A DNA stretch of 64,000 nt from JAAURB01 sp049647265 (GCA_049647265.1 JBARXJ010000053.1:1-64000); one strand, 5' to 3'. Shown: positions 53,989 to 63,607, counted from the first letter of the stretch. The notes: generated by a model not told the origin, from the letters alone. Numbers and translations: made by a program.

Positions 53989-54076
53989 TAGGGTGGAAAA
54001 TTAAGATAAAATAAAACTAAATTTTCCGTGGAGAATTGTTGCTTAAACAGCAATTCTTCATCCCACCCTATTTTTT
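53989..54076 (+). terminator. Composite terminator after ahcY with two competing pairings
   Basis: TAGGGTGG (53989-53996) can pair with CCACCCTA (54063-54070), which is followed by six T. Inside, GAATTGTTG-N6-CAGCAATTC (54033-54056) forms a 9-bp hairpin with one G-U. GGAAAATT (53995-54002) also pairs with AATTTTCC (54020-54027), sharing two bases with the outer stem. Confidence 0.6.
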
Positions 54077-54091
54077 CGTTGAAAATTTCCT

Positions 54092-54709
54092 GTGTCTAAA
54101 CTTTCTGTTGAACTTCAACGCCATTTCTTCTCAGAAGAACGTTCAGCCCAAGTGACTCTCGCTAGCATTTTAGACTTAGCTGGTGAACGAGTCTTTGGGT
54201 TTTTGTTTGTTTTGTTGGCTTTGCCGTCTGCTTTACCGGTTCCAGCACCGGGATATTCTGTGCCATTTGGCATATTATTACTGATTTTAGCCGTTCAATT
54301 GATTATCGGGCGACAACGTCCCTGGTTTCCCGAAAAGTGGTTAAATAAGCCAATTCCCATAGAAAAAGTACAAGGTTTTATTAAAGCGGGGTTACCTTGG
54401 TTACAAAAAATTGAGTTGATTTCTCGTCCGCGTCTGACTCCGGTTTGTACCAGTTTTATCGGCAAAATTATAATTGGTCTTGCTATTGCTTTGATGGCTA
54501 TGTCGATGATGATACCAATTCCCGGAACCAATACAATACCCGCAATTGGTATCTTTATTACAGGTTTTGGTTTACTCGATGATGATGGGGCAATTAGTTT
54601 AGCGGGGTTGGTGGTTTGTGTGATAGGAATTACACTTTCAACCCTGATTCTGATGTTTGGATACGAAGCGGTTAAGGGTGGGATTAATTTAATTCGGCAG
54701 TCGTTGTAG
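54092..54709 (+). CDS. Exopolysaccharide synthesis protein, ExoD family
   Basis: 205 residues, with four to five membrane segments after an N-terminal cytoplasmic stretch. AQVTLASILDLAGERVFGFL, LFVLLALPSALPVPAPGYSV and IPIPGTNTIPAIGIFITGFG are conserved ExoD features. ExoD was first linked to exopolysaccharide in rhizobia; its biochemical role is not clear. The start is GTG at 54092. It sits 15 bp after the ahcY terminator. The flippases, glycosyltransferase and ExoD all concern envelope polysaccharide. Confidence 0.88.
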   Translation: MSKLSVELQRHFFSEERSAQVTLASILDLAGERVFGFLFVLLALPSALPVPAPGYSVPFGILLLILAVQLIIGRQRPWFPEKWLNKPIPIEKVQGFIKAGLPWLQKIELISRPRLTPVCTSFIGKIIIGLAIALMAMSMMIPIPGTNTIPAIGIFITGFGLLDDDGAISLAGLVVCVIGITLSTLILMFGYEAVKGGINLIRQSL

Positions 54710-54833
54710 GATTTTACTTGTTATTTGTCGTCGGTCATTTGTTCTATCATAAAATCAGGGTGAATCAGCGATACACAATTTATCAATAGTCAATAGCAAT
54801 AATAACGAATAAGTCATAATAAAGAACGAATGA

Positions 54834-56237
54834 ATGCTAGAGAAATTTTTCACTGTTATTAACCATCTGATTTTATTTGAAATTGGGGGAATTCCTCTAA
54901 TTGTTGCTTGGTTAATTAGCGCCAGTCTCGTTTTTACAGTCTGGATGAAGGCAGTTAATATACGCGCTTTTAAACACGCCATAGCGGTGGTATTGGGCAA
55001 ATATGACGATACAGATCAACCGGGAGAAGTCAGCCACTTCCAAGCCCTAGCAACAGCCTTATCTGCCACCATTGGACTGGGGAATATTGCCGGAGTTGCG
55101 ATCGCGATTCGCCTCGGAGGGCCAGGGGCTTGTTTTTGGATGACGGTAGCGGGTTTTCTCGGTATGAGTAGTAAGTTTGTGGAATGTAGCCTCGCGCAGA
55201 AATACCGAATAGTACATCCGGATGGGACGGTAGCAGGAGGGCCGATGTATTATTTATCGGCAGGTTTGGCGGAAATTGGATACAAAACTTTAGGTCAATT
55301 TTTAGCCGTTTTATTTGCGGTTTTTGCCTTAGCGGGCGGGTTAGGAAGTGCAGTTATTTTTCAGGCAAATCAATCAAGAGTAGCAGTCGCAGGTGTGATT
55401 CCTTTTGTTGCCGAAAATAGCTGGGTTTATGGGGTATTTGTAATGATATTAGTCGGGGCTGTTATTATTGGTGGAATTAAAAGAATTGCTCAAGTTGCTG
55501 AAACTTTAGTCCCCTTAATGTGTGGGATTTATTTAATCATGGCATTGTGGATTTTATTAACTCATTGGTATGCCATTCCAGATGTGATTCAAGTCATTTT
55601 TAACGGGGTATTGTCTCCCGAAGCGGCAACCGGAGGCTTTTTAGGGGCAGTGATTCAAGGATTTCGTCGTTCTGCTTTTTCTAATGTCGCAGGCTTAGGA
55701 GTAGCGGCGATCGCTCATGCTACGGCCCGTACAAAAGAACCGATTCGAGAAGGAATTGTCGCGCTATTAGAACCGTTTATTGATACCGTTATTATTTGTA
55801 ACCTTACGGCTTTTGTGATCATTATTACGGGGGCTTATAATAATCCAAACTGGCTGAATTTAGATGGGGCTGATTTAACGGCGGTGGCGTTTGGTTCTGC
55901 GAGCAGTTGGTTTCCGACAATCTTAGCTATCATTCTCTTTTTATTTGCCTGTTCTACAATGATTTCTTGGGGATATTATAGTCAAATCTGTTGGCAATAT
56001 CTGTGGGGAAATCAAAATACTTTTATTTATAAAATCCTGTTTTTAATCGCTATTTTTATCGGTGCAATTATTAGTCCAGAAGTTGTCGTTCAATTCGGCG
56101 ATGCTATTTTATTAATGACTTGTATTCCAAATTTATTGGGAGTTTATTTACTCTGTCCAATCGTTGCGATTGAGTTAGAAGATTATTTCAATAAACTTAA
56201 AGCCGGTCAATTTAATTTGACTCAAGAGAGACCCTAA
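54834..56237 (+). CDS. Sodium:alanine symporter family protein (AgcS)
   Basis: Imports alanine or glycine with sodium across the inner membrane. The 467-residue protein has about 11 membrane segments and the family signatures GEVSHFQALATALSATIGLG, NIAGVAIAIRLGGPGACFWM, KFVECSLAQKYR and GGPMYYLSAGL. ATG at 54834. Substrate choice within the family (alanine, glycine, others) cannot be read. It stands alone. Confidence 0.93.
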   Translation: MLEKFFTVINHLILFEIGGIPLIVAWLISASLVFTVWMKAVNIRAFKHAIAVVLGKYDDTDQPGEVSHFQALATALSATIGLGNIAGVAIAIRLGGPGACFWMTVAGFLGMSSKFVECSLAQKYRIVHPDGTVAGGPMYYLSAGLAEIGYKTLGQFLAVLFAVFALAGGLGSAVIFQANQSRVAVAGVIPFVAENSWVYGVFVMILVGAVIIGGIKRIAQVAETLVPLMCGIYLIMALWILLTHWYAIPDVIQVIFNGVLSPEAATGGFLGAVIQGFRRSAFSNVAGLGVAAIAHATARTKEPIREGIVALLEPFIDTVIICNLTAFVIIITGAYNNPNWLNLDGADLTAVAFGSASSWFPTILAIILFLFACSTMISWGYYSQICWQYLWGNQNTFIYKILFLIAIFIGAIISPEVVVQFGDAILLMTCIPNLLGVYLLCPIVAIELEDYFNKLKAGQFNLTQERP

Positions 56238-56281
56238 AACTCTTGCATCCTAACAGTAGACCCACCACGAATAACAAATGA

Positions 56282-56980
56282 CTAATAACGAATAACACTT
56301 TCTCGAATTGCAGTTTGATACTTTTGAACTAGGCTATCTATTCCCGTAATAGCTGTACCCACAACCACTGCATCTGCGCCTAATTTAATTGCCTGTTTTG
56401 CCATTTCTGGGGTAGCAATACCCCCTTCGCAAATCACCGGAATATTGATTGTTTTAACCATCTCTTTTAACAGTTCAAACCCAGGAGGAGACTTTTCTTG
56501 AGTTTGAGGCGTATAACCATAGAGTGTCGTTGCCACACAGTCTGCACCCGCCTCAACCGCTTGTAATGCCGCTTCTAATGAGTCTACATCCGCCATCACC
56601 GGTTTATTCAACTTTTGATGAATTTTATCAATCATCTCAGAAACGCTTTCCCCAGGAGGACGAGATCTGAGGGTGGCATCAATGGCAATCATGTCTGCTC
56701 CGGCGGCTGCAATGGCTTCAGCAGCTTCAAATCGAGGCGTGATATAAATTTCGTAATTTGGTAATGACTGCTTCCACAAGCCAATTATGGGTGCGTTGAT
56801 GCGTTCTCTGACGGCTTGAATATGAGCGGGTGTATCAATTCTTACCCCGTTTGCACCTTGAATAATAGCGGTTTCTGCCATCGCAGCAATGATAAAAGGA
56901 TGATGCAAAGGAGAATTGATCGGTGCTTGGCAAGAGACAATTAGAGATTGAGAGGGAATGATAAAAGCAGCAGATTGCAT
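56282..56980 (-). CDS. nanE: N-acetylmannosamine-6-phosphate 2-epimerase
   Basis: Converts N-acetylmannosamine-6-phosphate to N-acetylglucosamine-6-phosphate, a step of sialic-acid and amino-sugar metabolism. The 232-residue TIM barrel has IVSCQAPINSPLHHPFIIAA, GANGVRIDTPAHIQAVR, MIAIDATLRSRP, VMADVDSLEAALQAVEAGAD and VICEGGIATPEMAKQAIKLG, with the phosphate-binding loop GADAVVVGTAITG. No other nan genes are in the window; in cyanobacteria it is often an isolated gene. Confidence 0.93.
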   Translation of the reverse strand: MQSAAFIIPSQSLIVSCQAPINSPLHHPFIIAAMAETAIIQGANGVRIDTPAHIQAVRERINAPIIGLWKQSLPNYEIYITPRFEAAEAIAAAGADMIAIDATLRSRPPGESVSEMIDKIHQKLNKPVMADVDSLEAALQAVEAGADCVATTLYGYTPQTQEKSPPGFELLKEMVKTINIPVICEGGIATPEMAKQAIKLGADAVVVGTAITGIDSLVQKYQTAIRESVIRY

Positions 56981-57026
56981 TTTAGAGTTGAGTTGAAATA
57001 TTAATTATTTGGAATTTAAATTTTGA

Positions 57027-58919
57027 TTAATTCTCAAGTTTTAGCTTTGCAATTTCATCAATGAAACGATTGGATTCTAGCGGTTTCTCTAACCAAATAT
57101 CAACCGTAATATCCCATTTTTCTATAGAGGCTTGATTTAGACTCTGACTACTTAAAGCCACAATTTTAATCGATTGAGTTTCTAGATGTTGCTGTAATAA
57201 TTGAATGATTTCATAACCCACCTGGCTGGGTAGATCTAAATCAATAATAATTCCTGCTGGTTTGAGGAGTTGAATCTGCGGAATGACAGATAATTCTTTT
57301 CCAAGCCAAATAGCTTGATAACCTGATGCGGTTAACAATTCACAAATCAAAGTAGCAGTTGATTCTTCCTGCTCGATTACAATAAAACTAGGATTATGTT
57401 CTGAGGAAGATTGAATCGGTAAATGAGTATAAACAGGACAAGAAACAGATTGTTTTCTAACCTTTTCTATTGATAGTATTTGTGCCGGTAAATGTACTGT
57501 GAATGTAGAACCGACATCAACTTCAGACTCAAATTGAATCACTCCTCCGTGTAATTCTACTAACTGCTTAGTCAAGGCTAAACCCAGTCCAGTACCACCA
57601 TATCGGCGATGATAAGAAGAATCAATTTGTTGAAATTTTTCAAACAATAAATGATGTCGATCATCAGGAATGCCAATCCCAGTATCTTTGACTTGAAAGG
57701 TGGCAATATCACGATAGACTTTCAGACTTAAAATGACTTCTCCTTGAGCGGGTGTAAACTTAATGGCATTGCTGAGTAAATTATGAAGAATTTGTTCAAC
57801 TCGTTGTTGATCTGCATTAAATAAATCCTGACTGGGGTGAATTTCAAATTCATATTTTAATAAGATTTCTTGGCGTAACGCTTGATCTCGAAATAAAGAT
57901 AAGCTTTGTTTAGCCAATTTTGTTAAAGAAAACTGACTAATTTGTAAAATGGTTTTTCCCGCTTCTACTTGAGATAAATCTAAAATATCATTAATTAAAT
58001 TGAGTAAATTCGCTCCACTATTATGAATAGTTTCTAGGTAACCCTTTTGCTTCTGCTGTAAAATTTTTTGGTGAGCTAAAGAGTGAGACTGTAGTCGTAA
58101 TAGAGTTGATGAAATCCCAATAATACAGGTTAATGGTGTGCGTAATTCATGGCTCATCGCAGCTAAAAATTCACTTTTCGCACGATTGGCTGCTTGAGCG
58201 GCTAAAAGAGTATCTTCAAGCGCTTGAGTCCGTTCTTGAACCCGTTGTTCGAGGGTAGATTTTTGTTGTTGAACTTGAGCAAATAATTGAGCTTGACAAA
58301 TAGCAATAGACAGGTGTTCTGTAATTTGAACGACAAACTTTATTTGTGATTCTTGCCATTGATGGGGTTCAAAACATTGATGAGAAATTAATAATCCCCA
58401 AAGCTGCTTTTGAACAACAATCGGAACCACTAATTTAGCGCGCACTTTAACCCGCCGTAAAAACTTTAGTAAACAGGGATGATCTGTGTAGGCTTTTTCA
58501 ATATCTGAAATCGCAACATGAGCACCCTGACGGTATTTGTCTGCACAGTTTAGTGCTTCTTTAAAACAGTTTTCTGTTTGATAAAAATTTAATACAGAGG
58601 GGATTTCTTCCGTCTCCCTTGCTTCATAGGTTACCCGTCCAGAAAAGGGAGCAGTAGCTGAGGATAAATGCCTAGAAGAATTTTCCGAATTAGAGAGTTG
58701 TGAAACAGAGGCTTCACTCTTTTCTGTTTCCATGCCGGGCGGCACAAATTGATAACTCTCAAACTGATAAATCAGAACACGATCTACCTGTAACAACTTG
58801 CGGAGTTGTTCAACTGCTGTTGACAAAATAACAGGTACATCTAGACTCTGTCGAATCTGTGCTGTTACCTGATTGAGTAGTCTTTCTTGCTGTAACTGCT
58901 GATATAAGACATTTTTCAC
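57027..58919 (-). CDS. GAF-domain hybrid histidine kinase
   Basis: 630 residues. Residues about 15-215 are a phytochrome-type GAF domain (DVPVILSTAVEQLRKLLQVD, DRVLIYQF, AKLVVPIVVQKQLWGLLISH); a Cys is present in TDHPCLLKF but not in the CH pair that usually holds a bilin, so light sensing is unproven. Then a coiled coil, HisKA with the phospho-His in AAMSHELRTPLTCI, and the HATPase (NLLSNAIKFTPAQG, DTGIGIPDD, GGTGLGLALTKQLVELHGG). Residues about 510-625 are a C-terminal receiver with Asp in GIIIDLDLPS and Lys in LEKPLE. It is divergent to the CBS/MCP-like gene at 59264. Confidence 0.9.
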   Translation of the reverse strand: MKNVLYQQLQQERLLNQVTAQIRQSLDVPVILSTAVEQLRKLLQVDRVLIYQFESYQFVPPGMETEKSEASVSQLSNSENSSRHLSSATAPFSGRVTYEARETEEIPSVLNFYQTENCFKEALNCADKYRQGAHVAISDIEKAYTDHPCLLKFLRRVKVRAKLVVPIVVQKQLWGLLISHQCFEPHQWQESQIKFVVQITEHLSIAICQAQLFAQVQQQKSTLEQRVQERTQALEDTLLAAQAANRAKSEFLAAMSHELRTPLTCIIGISSTLLRLQSHSLAHQKILQQKQKGYLETIHNSGANLLNLINDILDLSQVEAGKTILQISQFSLTKLAKQSLSLFRDQALRQEILLKYEFEIHPSQDLFNADQQRVEQILHNLLSNAIKFTPAQGEVILSLKVYRDIATFQVKDTGIGIPDDRHHLLFEKFQQIDSSYHRRYGGTGLGLALTKQLVELHGGVIQFESEVDVGSTFTVHLPAQILSIEKVRKQSVSCPVYTHLPIQSSSEHNPSFIVIEQEESTATLICELLTASGYQAIWLGKELSVIPQIQLLKPAGIIIDLDLPSQVGYEIIQLLQQHLETQSIKIVALSSQSLNQASIEKWDITVDIWLEKPLESNRFIDEIAKLKLEN

Positions 58920-59263
58920 GGGGTATTCTCACCCTCATCACAAAGCTTAGAGTAAGGTCTAGTTGTCTTTGACCCAAGGCTGACCCTGATAAGGGATGAC
59001 AGACTGATTAAAAGGGTACAATTCAATTTTAGCTTGCTGTAAGCTTAAGAGAGTTTTTTAGGAGTTAAGCTATATTGTAATAAGATAGCATTAAATCGTT
59101 CTTCACAGCTTAAGTTATTTTAGTTTCGGATAGAAGAAACAGACGATTATCACGGTGATCCCCACTGTGAGAGTTCTGTTTTCTATCGAATTTATTCTTG
59201 GGAGTGCTTCAATCTTATAGCACAAAGGTTATTTTTGTCAGGGTCAAAGTAGGAAGCTGTTGC
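58920..59263. other. Divergent promoter region between kinase and CBS/MCP-like genes
   Basis: 344 bp. An 11-bp palindrome, ATCACGGTGAT, lies at 59149-59159, and there is a T-rich stretch near 59050-59070. No gene is seen. The palindrome could be a binding site. Confidence 0.4.
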
Positions 59264-60484
59264 ATGGAAAATCATTCTCAAATTACATTTGAATCAACAT
59301 TAGGCGATTTAGCGGCTCATCACTTGAACGTGAATGTTACCACATTAGGTAAAGTTGTGGCACAAGCCTTTCATGAAAATTCTGATTTACCCGGTGTGGT
59401 TGTTTTAGAAGAATCTCAATTCGTTGGCATGATTTCTCGGACTACTTTTCGAGAACTTATTAATCCCATTCATCGGAAAAATCTTTACTTCAAGAGTCCG
59501 ATCAAACTATTACTTGATGTGATTCGATTTCCGCCTTTGCAACTTTCTGAAGACTGTACAATCATGGAAGCAGCAAAACAGGCTCTCAGTCGTCCAAAAG
59601 CATTAATTTATGAACCGATTGTGGTTTGTTTTGAGTCATCGCGCTATTGTCTATTAGATATGCAGGTTTTGCTAGCCGCACAAAATAGGCTATTAACTCA
59701 TGCTCATCAAGTCATCGATCAGCAACAACTGCGTCATCAGCAATACGATCAAATTATTCAACAAGAAAAACAAAAAATAAAACAAGCTAAAAGACAATTA
59801 AAATCTAGGCATTTTTCAATTCAACGTCAAGTTAATGAAGATTATAGTCGCCAGAAAGCACAAATTGTTAAGCAAACAGAAAATGTTGTTAAACTTAATC
59901 AAAAATTTACTCGCGTTGGTCAAAACGTTTATTTAGAAGCAGGTAAAGCTTTTCATAGTATTTTTATCAATGCTAACGCAATTCATCGCCGAAGCGATCA
60001 TTTTTTTGAAATGAGTCAAGCCATTACCAAGAACTTAGATGCCATTCATTCTACTTCAGCTTTAATGAGTGAAATTGTAGAGAAAGTGCGCCATTTAGCC
60101 GTTCAAGCCGCTGTTGTTTCTTATCAAGCACATTCTTCTCGTGATGAATTAAGCCTGGTAAACTTTGAAATTGGTCGTCTTGTAAATCAAACCATTACGG
60201 CTAAGGATAAAATGCATACAGTAGCGAGTCAGCTACAATTTAATTTACGAGAAATGAATTATTTAACGACGGATGATACTCAAACAACTCGCTCAATGTT
60301 ACTCCAAGTAGAGCAGGTTGAAAAAGTGATTGAGGAGTTAGAAAAACTGGTGAATACATCACTTTTAGAACAAAGTCGTTTAAATAATAATCCAAATGCT
60401 TGTTACTTAATTCAAACGATTGAACGGGTTCTAAAAACCAAACAAAAAGCAGCAGAAGAATTGAGTAAAGTGGGAAAAAAGTAG
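59264..60484 (+). CDS. CBS-like / methyl-accepting-chemotaxis-like protein
   Basis: 406 residues without membrane segments. The N-terminal 140 residues resemble a CBS-like sensor pair (VTTLGKVVAQAFHENSDLPG, VVVLEESQFVGMISRTTFRE, LQLSEDCTIMEAAKQALSR). A basic coiled coil (about 150-205) leads to a long helical region (about 215-400) of the MCP signalling type (KAFHSIFINANAIHRRSDHF, VRHLAVQAAVVSYQAHSSRD), ending at KVGKK. It could be a soluble scaffold or sensor. AGGAAG (59250-59255) precedes the ATG at 59264; the earlier TTG start at 59198 is less likely. It is divergent to the kinase at 57027. Confidence 0.65.
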   Translation: MENHSQITFESTLGDLAAHHLNVNVTTLGKVVAQAFHENSDLPGVVVLEESQFVGMISRTTFRELINPIHRKNLYFKSPIKLLLDVIRFPPLQLSEDCTIMEAAKQALSRPKALIYEPIVVCFESSRYCLLDMQVLLAAQNRLLTHAHQVIDQQQLRHQQYDQIIQQEKQKIKQAKRQLKSRHFSIQRQVNEDYSRQKAQIVKQTENVVKLNQKFTRVGQNVYLEAGKAFHSIFINANAIHRRSDHFFEMSQAITKNLDAIHSTSALMSEIVEKVRHLAVQAAVVSYQAHSSRDELSLVNFEIGRLVNQTITAKDKMHTVASQLQFNLREMNYLTTDDTQTTRSMLLQVEQVEKVIEELEKLVNTSLLEQSRLNNNPNACYLIQTIERVLKTKQKAAEELSKVGKK

Positions 60485-60523
60485 AAATTGTTATTTTTCA
60501 TTATCAGAAAAAAGGGAAGAATA

Positions 60524-60561
60524 AATAATAACTAGCTATTCCCGAATAAATAGTTATTATT
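60524..60561. terminator. Bidirectional terminator between convergent genes
   Basis: AATAATAACTA (60524-60534) and TAGTTATTATT (60551-60561), a perfect 11-bp A/T-rich stem, between the CBS/MCP-like gene and the RTX gene. Confidence 0.6.
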
Positions 60562-60601
60562 TTCTAATCTCCCCTTCTCCTAATATTTTAACAGGCTTAA
60601 A

Positions 60602-63600
60602 TTAAATATTCCAGGTGGCTAAATAAGTTTCTGTTCCGCCTAAAACACTCGATTGAATTGCACCTGAAGTGGTAAATACATCAGCTTTTTTAACAGTACC
60701 AAAAATAACAGCATTGCCTTTACCCACTGCAAATCCATCAATGCTTCCTTTTGAACCATCACTATCCGACGCTTGGGTTAATGGTGTCCAGAATTTACGC
60801 ACTTTATAATCTGAACTTAATCCTAAAATAGCCATTTCTCCTAGTTGATAACTTCCAACTGTTTGACCATTAATTTGTCGATTTTCTCGGTTTTCTAAGG
60901 TAAACGCTGATGAACCTCCAATATAAACATTTCCTGACTCATCGGCAGTAATTGAATTTGGGGTAAAGCTATTCGCTTCTAACTCATTTTCTGAACCTTT
61001 TTGCGTCACAATAAATTGACCTTGTTCAATATTTCCATTACTCGGATTTATTTTTGCATGAAATGTAAAGGTACCGCTGCCTGCACCCGCAAAGTTATTA
61101 TATTTATCTACATCAACTTTAGTGGCTAAATCTTGAGTAATATTATTTCCATCTCGTTGAAAAACATTATTACCCCCATCTGTTTGACCGAGAAAATATA
61201 AGCCATTATCTTGTCCAAAGGTAATCCGTTTACCTTCAGTATCTGCACCTAAATTCTCACTTTGAACCTGGGTTTTAGTGTAATCCCATGTATTCCAAAT
61301 TTGATCGATATTAGTGCCGAAACCTCTCAAAAATGGCGTTTTTAAGTCAGTAGCCACTTGCTTATATCCAGTGACAAATACCTGTTTTGTTGTGGGATGA
61401 ATTGCAATATCCTCCGGAACAGTTTCAGGTAGAGTGATGCTTTTAAGTTGATTTCCGTTATTATTCCAAAGCGTAACGGTATCTGTACTTTCTATCAATG
61501 TGGCAATTGTACCATCGTTGGCGATCGCTACTCGGTCAAAATTCCCAGTTTTCTCCCATATAATATTCTGGGTTGTACTATCTAAAACAGTGATACCAAA
61601 CTCACCCACTGCAACAATTTCACCACTGTCACGGTCTACATCCATATCATCTACAATACCCCCTAAGTCGAAGGTTGATAAAGGTGTGGTATGACCATCA
61701 GTGAGTCGTCTAATTTCTCCGGTATTGTTAAAGTTTCCCGCAATAATAATTGCATTATCTACAGGAGAAATTTCAACCCCTGCCGCAGTATCATTATTGG
61801 CTGTTCCTAGATAGGTTGCAGTCTTAAGTTGTAGGTTGAGTGTTGGAACAGGTTCTGGTGTCGGTTCTGGCGTAGCAATAGGTTCTGGTGTCGGTTCTGG
61901 TGTTGGAACAGGTTCTGGCGTAGCAATAGGTTCTGGGGTAGGAACAGGTTCAGCAACAGGTTCTGGGGTAGGAACAGGTTCAGCAACAGGTTCTGGTGTC
62001 GGTTCGGGAGTCGGAACAGGTTCTGGGGTAGGAACAGGTTCTGGGGTAGGAACAGCAATAGGTTCTGGGGTAGGAACAGGTTCAGCAATAGGTTCTGGCG
62101 TAGCAATAGGTTCTGGCGTTGCAACAGGTTCAGTAATAGGTTCTGGGGTAGGTTCTGGCGTAGGAACAGGTTCAGGAACAGGTTCAGCAATAGGTTCTGG
62201 CGTAGGAACGGGTTCAGCAATAGGTTCTGGCGTTGCAACAGGTTCAGCAATAGGTTCTGGGGTAGGAACAGGTTCAGCAATAGGTTCTGGGGTAGCAATA
62301 GGTTCTGGCGTTGCAACAGGTTCAGCAATAGGTTCAGGTGTTGGAACAGCTTCAGTAATAGGTTCTGGTGTCGGTTCTGGCGTTGCAATAGGTTCAGGCG
62401 TTGCAACAGGTTCAGTAATAGGTTCTGGGGTAGGAACAGGTTCTGGTTGGGGAACAGCAATAGGTTCTGGGGTAGGAATAGGTTCTGGTTGGGGAACAGC
62501 AATAGGTTCAGCAATAGGTTCTGGTTCAGTAATAGGTTCTGGGGTAGGAACAGGTTCAGTAATAGGTTCTGGGGTAGGAACAGGTTCAGCAATAGGTTCT
62601 GGGGTAGGAACAGGTTCTGGGGTAGGAACAGCTTCAGTAATAGGTTCAGGTGTTGGAACAGCTTCAATAATAGGTTCAGGCGTAGGAACAGCTTCAGTAA
62701 TAGGTTCAGGTTCTGGGGTAGGAACGGGAACAGCAATAGGTTCAGGGGTAGGTTCTGGTGTTGCAACAGGTACGACTTCTGGGGCTGGCGTAACTGGTGT
62801 CGGTTCAACCCCTTCAAATACAGAATTATTTGTAACAAAAGTATCGCTGTTGATATTTTTAAGTATTGCTATAAATTCATCATTATTTTTATTTTGAATC
62901 ACAGTATCATTAGAATAAACACCTGTTCCTTGATAGATTTCAATATCACTAATACTTAGATCATCCACAAATCCAATTCTATCTTGATTGAGAATAAAAT
63001 CCTGAATAATATCGGCTTCTTCTAGACTATTTCCACCTGTTCCAACACCGAGATAAAATAGATCGCTTCCTTCGCCACCTGTGAGAGTATCCGCCCCTAA
63101 ATCACCCAATAAACTATCATTTCCTAAATCACCAAAGAGTTGATCATTACCGCCACCTCCTGCAACAGTATCATTCTCTTTTCCGCCATATAAAATATCA
63201 TCTCCTTGATTTCCTAAAATCTCATCTGCGCCGCGATCGCCAAATAAATAATCTTGACCAATATCACCGAATAATAAATCATTATTCTTGCCGCCAGCTA
63301 GGGTATCATCACCTTTTCCGCCATATAAAATATCATTATCCTGATTGCCAAGTAGGAAATCATTACCTGCATTCCCCCCTAAAATATCCTCTCCTTCTAA
63401 TCCATAAATTGTATCGTTACCCGTTAAACCTAAGATAAAATCATCTGTTGAACCCCCTAAGATTAAATCAGATTCTGGGGTAGATAAATCCGGATTTATG
63501 GATTCTGAGGAGCGACTAAAAATTAGATTTTTGCTAAATCCTAAGCCCGTTATATTATCTAAATCAGCAATAATAAAGCTATCAGAATTTTCTATAGATT

Positions 63601-63607
63601 CAAACAT
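60602..63607 (-). CDS. RTX protein with PTPEP linker and C-terminal beta-propeller-like region
   Basis: 1001 residues in three parts. Residues 1-265: RTX nonapeptides (GLTGNDTIYGLEGEDILGGN, GNQDNDILYGGKGDDTLAGG) that bind calcium, with a cap. Residues about 265-589: an uninterrupted PTPEPIAEPVATPEP-type proline/glutamate linker. Residues about 590-1001: beta-propeller-like blades (ATYLGTANNDTAAGVEISPV, VDDMDVDRDSGEIVAVGEFG, NVYIGGSSAFTLENRENRQI), of a type seen in SBBP/NHL-like secreted proteins. No signal peptide is seen and RTX modules suggest type I secretion, but RTX is usually C-terminal and here is N-terminal. The role may be adhesion. Confidence 0.82.
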   Translation of the reverse strand: MFESIENSDSFIIADLDNITGLGFSKNLIFSRSSESINPDLSTPESDLILGGSTDDFILGLTGNDTIYGLEGEDILGGNAGNDFLLGNQDNDILYGGKGDDTLAGGKNNDLLFGDIGQDYLFGDRGADEILGNQGDDILYGGKENDTVAGGGGNDQLFGDLGNDSLLGDLGADTLTGGEGSDLFYLGVGTGGNSLEEADIIQDFILNQDRIGFVDDLSISDIEIYQGTGVYSNDTVIQNKNNDEFIAILKNINSDTFVTNNSVFEGVEPTPVTPAPEVVPVATPEPTPEPIAVPVPTPEPEPITEAVPTPEPIIEAVPTPEPITEAVPTPEPVPTPEPIAEPVPTPEPITEPVPTPEPITEPEPIAEPIAVPQPEPIPTPEPIAVPQPEPVPTPEPITEPVATPEPIATPEPTPEPITEAVPTPEPIAEPVATPEPIATPEPIAEPVPTPEPIAEPVATPEPIAEPVPTPEPIAEPVPEPVPTPEPTPEPITEPVATPEPIATPEPIAEPVPTPEPIAVPTPEPVPTPEPVPTPEPTPEPVAEPVPTPEPVAEPVPTPEPIATPEPVPTPEPTPEPIATPEPTPEPVPTLNLQLKTATYLGTANNDTAAGVEISPVDNAIIIAGNFNNTGEIRRLTDGHTTPLSTFDLGGIVDDMDVDRDSGEIVAVGEFGITVLDSTTQNIIWEKTGNFDRVAIANDGTIATLIESTDTVTLWNNNGNQLKSITLPETVPEDIAIHPTTKQVFVTGYKQVATDLKTPFLRGFGTNIDQIWNTWDYTKTQVQSENLGADTEGKRITFGQDNGLYFLGQTDGGNNVFQRDGNNITQDLATKVDVDKYNNFAGAGSGTFTFHAKINPSNGNIEQGQFIVTQKGSENELEANSFTPNSITADESGNVYIGGSSAFTLENRENRQINGQTVGSYQLGEMAILGLSSDYKVRKFWTPLTQASDSDGSKGSIDGFAVGKGNAVIFGTVKKADVFTTSGAIQSSVLGGTETYLATWNI
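61840..62812 (-). repeat. Nucleotide repeat array encoding the PTPEP linker
   Basis: About 970 bp built from variants of the + strand units GGTTCTGGGGTAGGAACA, GGTTCAGCAATA and GGTTCTGGCGTT. The regularity keeps all frames open on both strands, which yields false ORFs. Such arrays expand and contract by slippage, and the number of units may vary between strains. Confidence 0.85.

Noticed and set aside
57027..58919. Bilin-binding photoreceptor
   Set aside because: The GAF domain is phytochrome-like but the Cys-His pair that holds a bilin is not seen; called a GAF histidine kinase only.
61840..62812. Possible CRISPR array
   Set aside because: Repeat units are short, contiguous, variable and in frame with a protein; there are no unique spacers.
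61836..62959. Long frames on both strands (353 and 170 codons on +, 343 on -) with GSGVGTGS- or FWGRN-type products
   Set aside because: They overlay the nucleotide repeats that encode the PTPEP linker; the repeat unit keeps every frame open. Only the frame in the 1001-residue protein continues into real domains on both sides.
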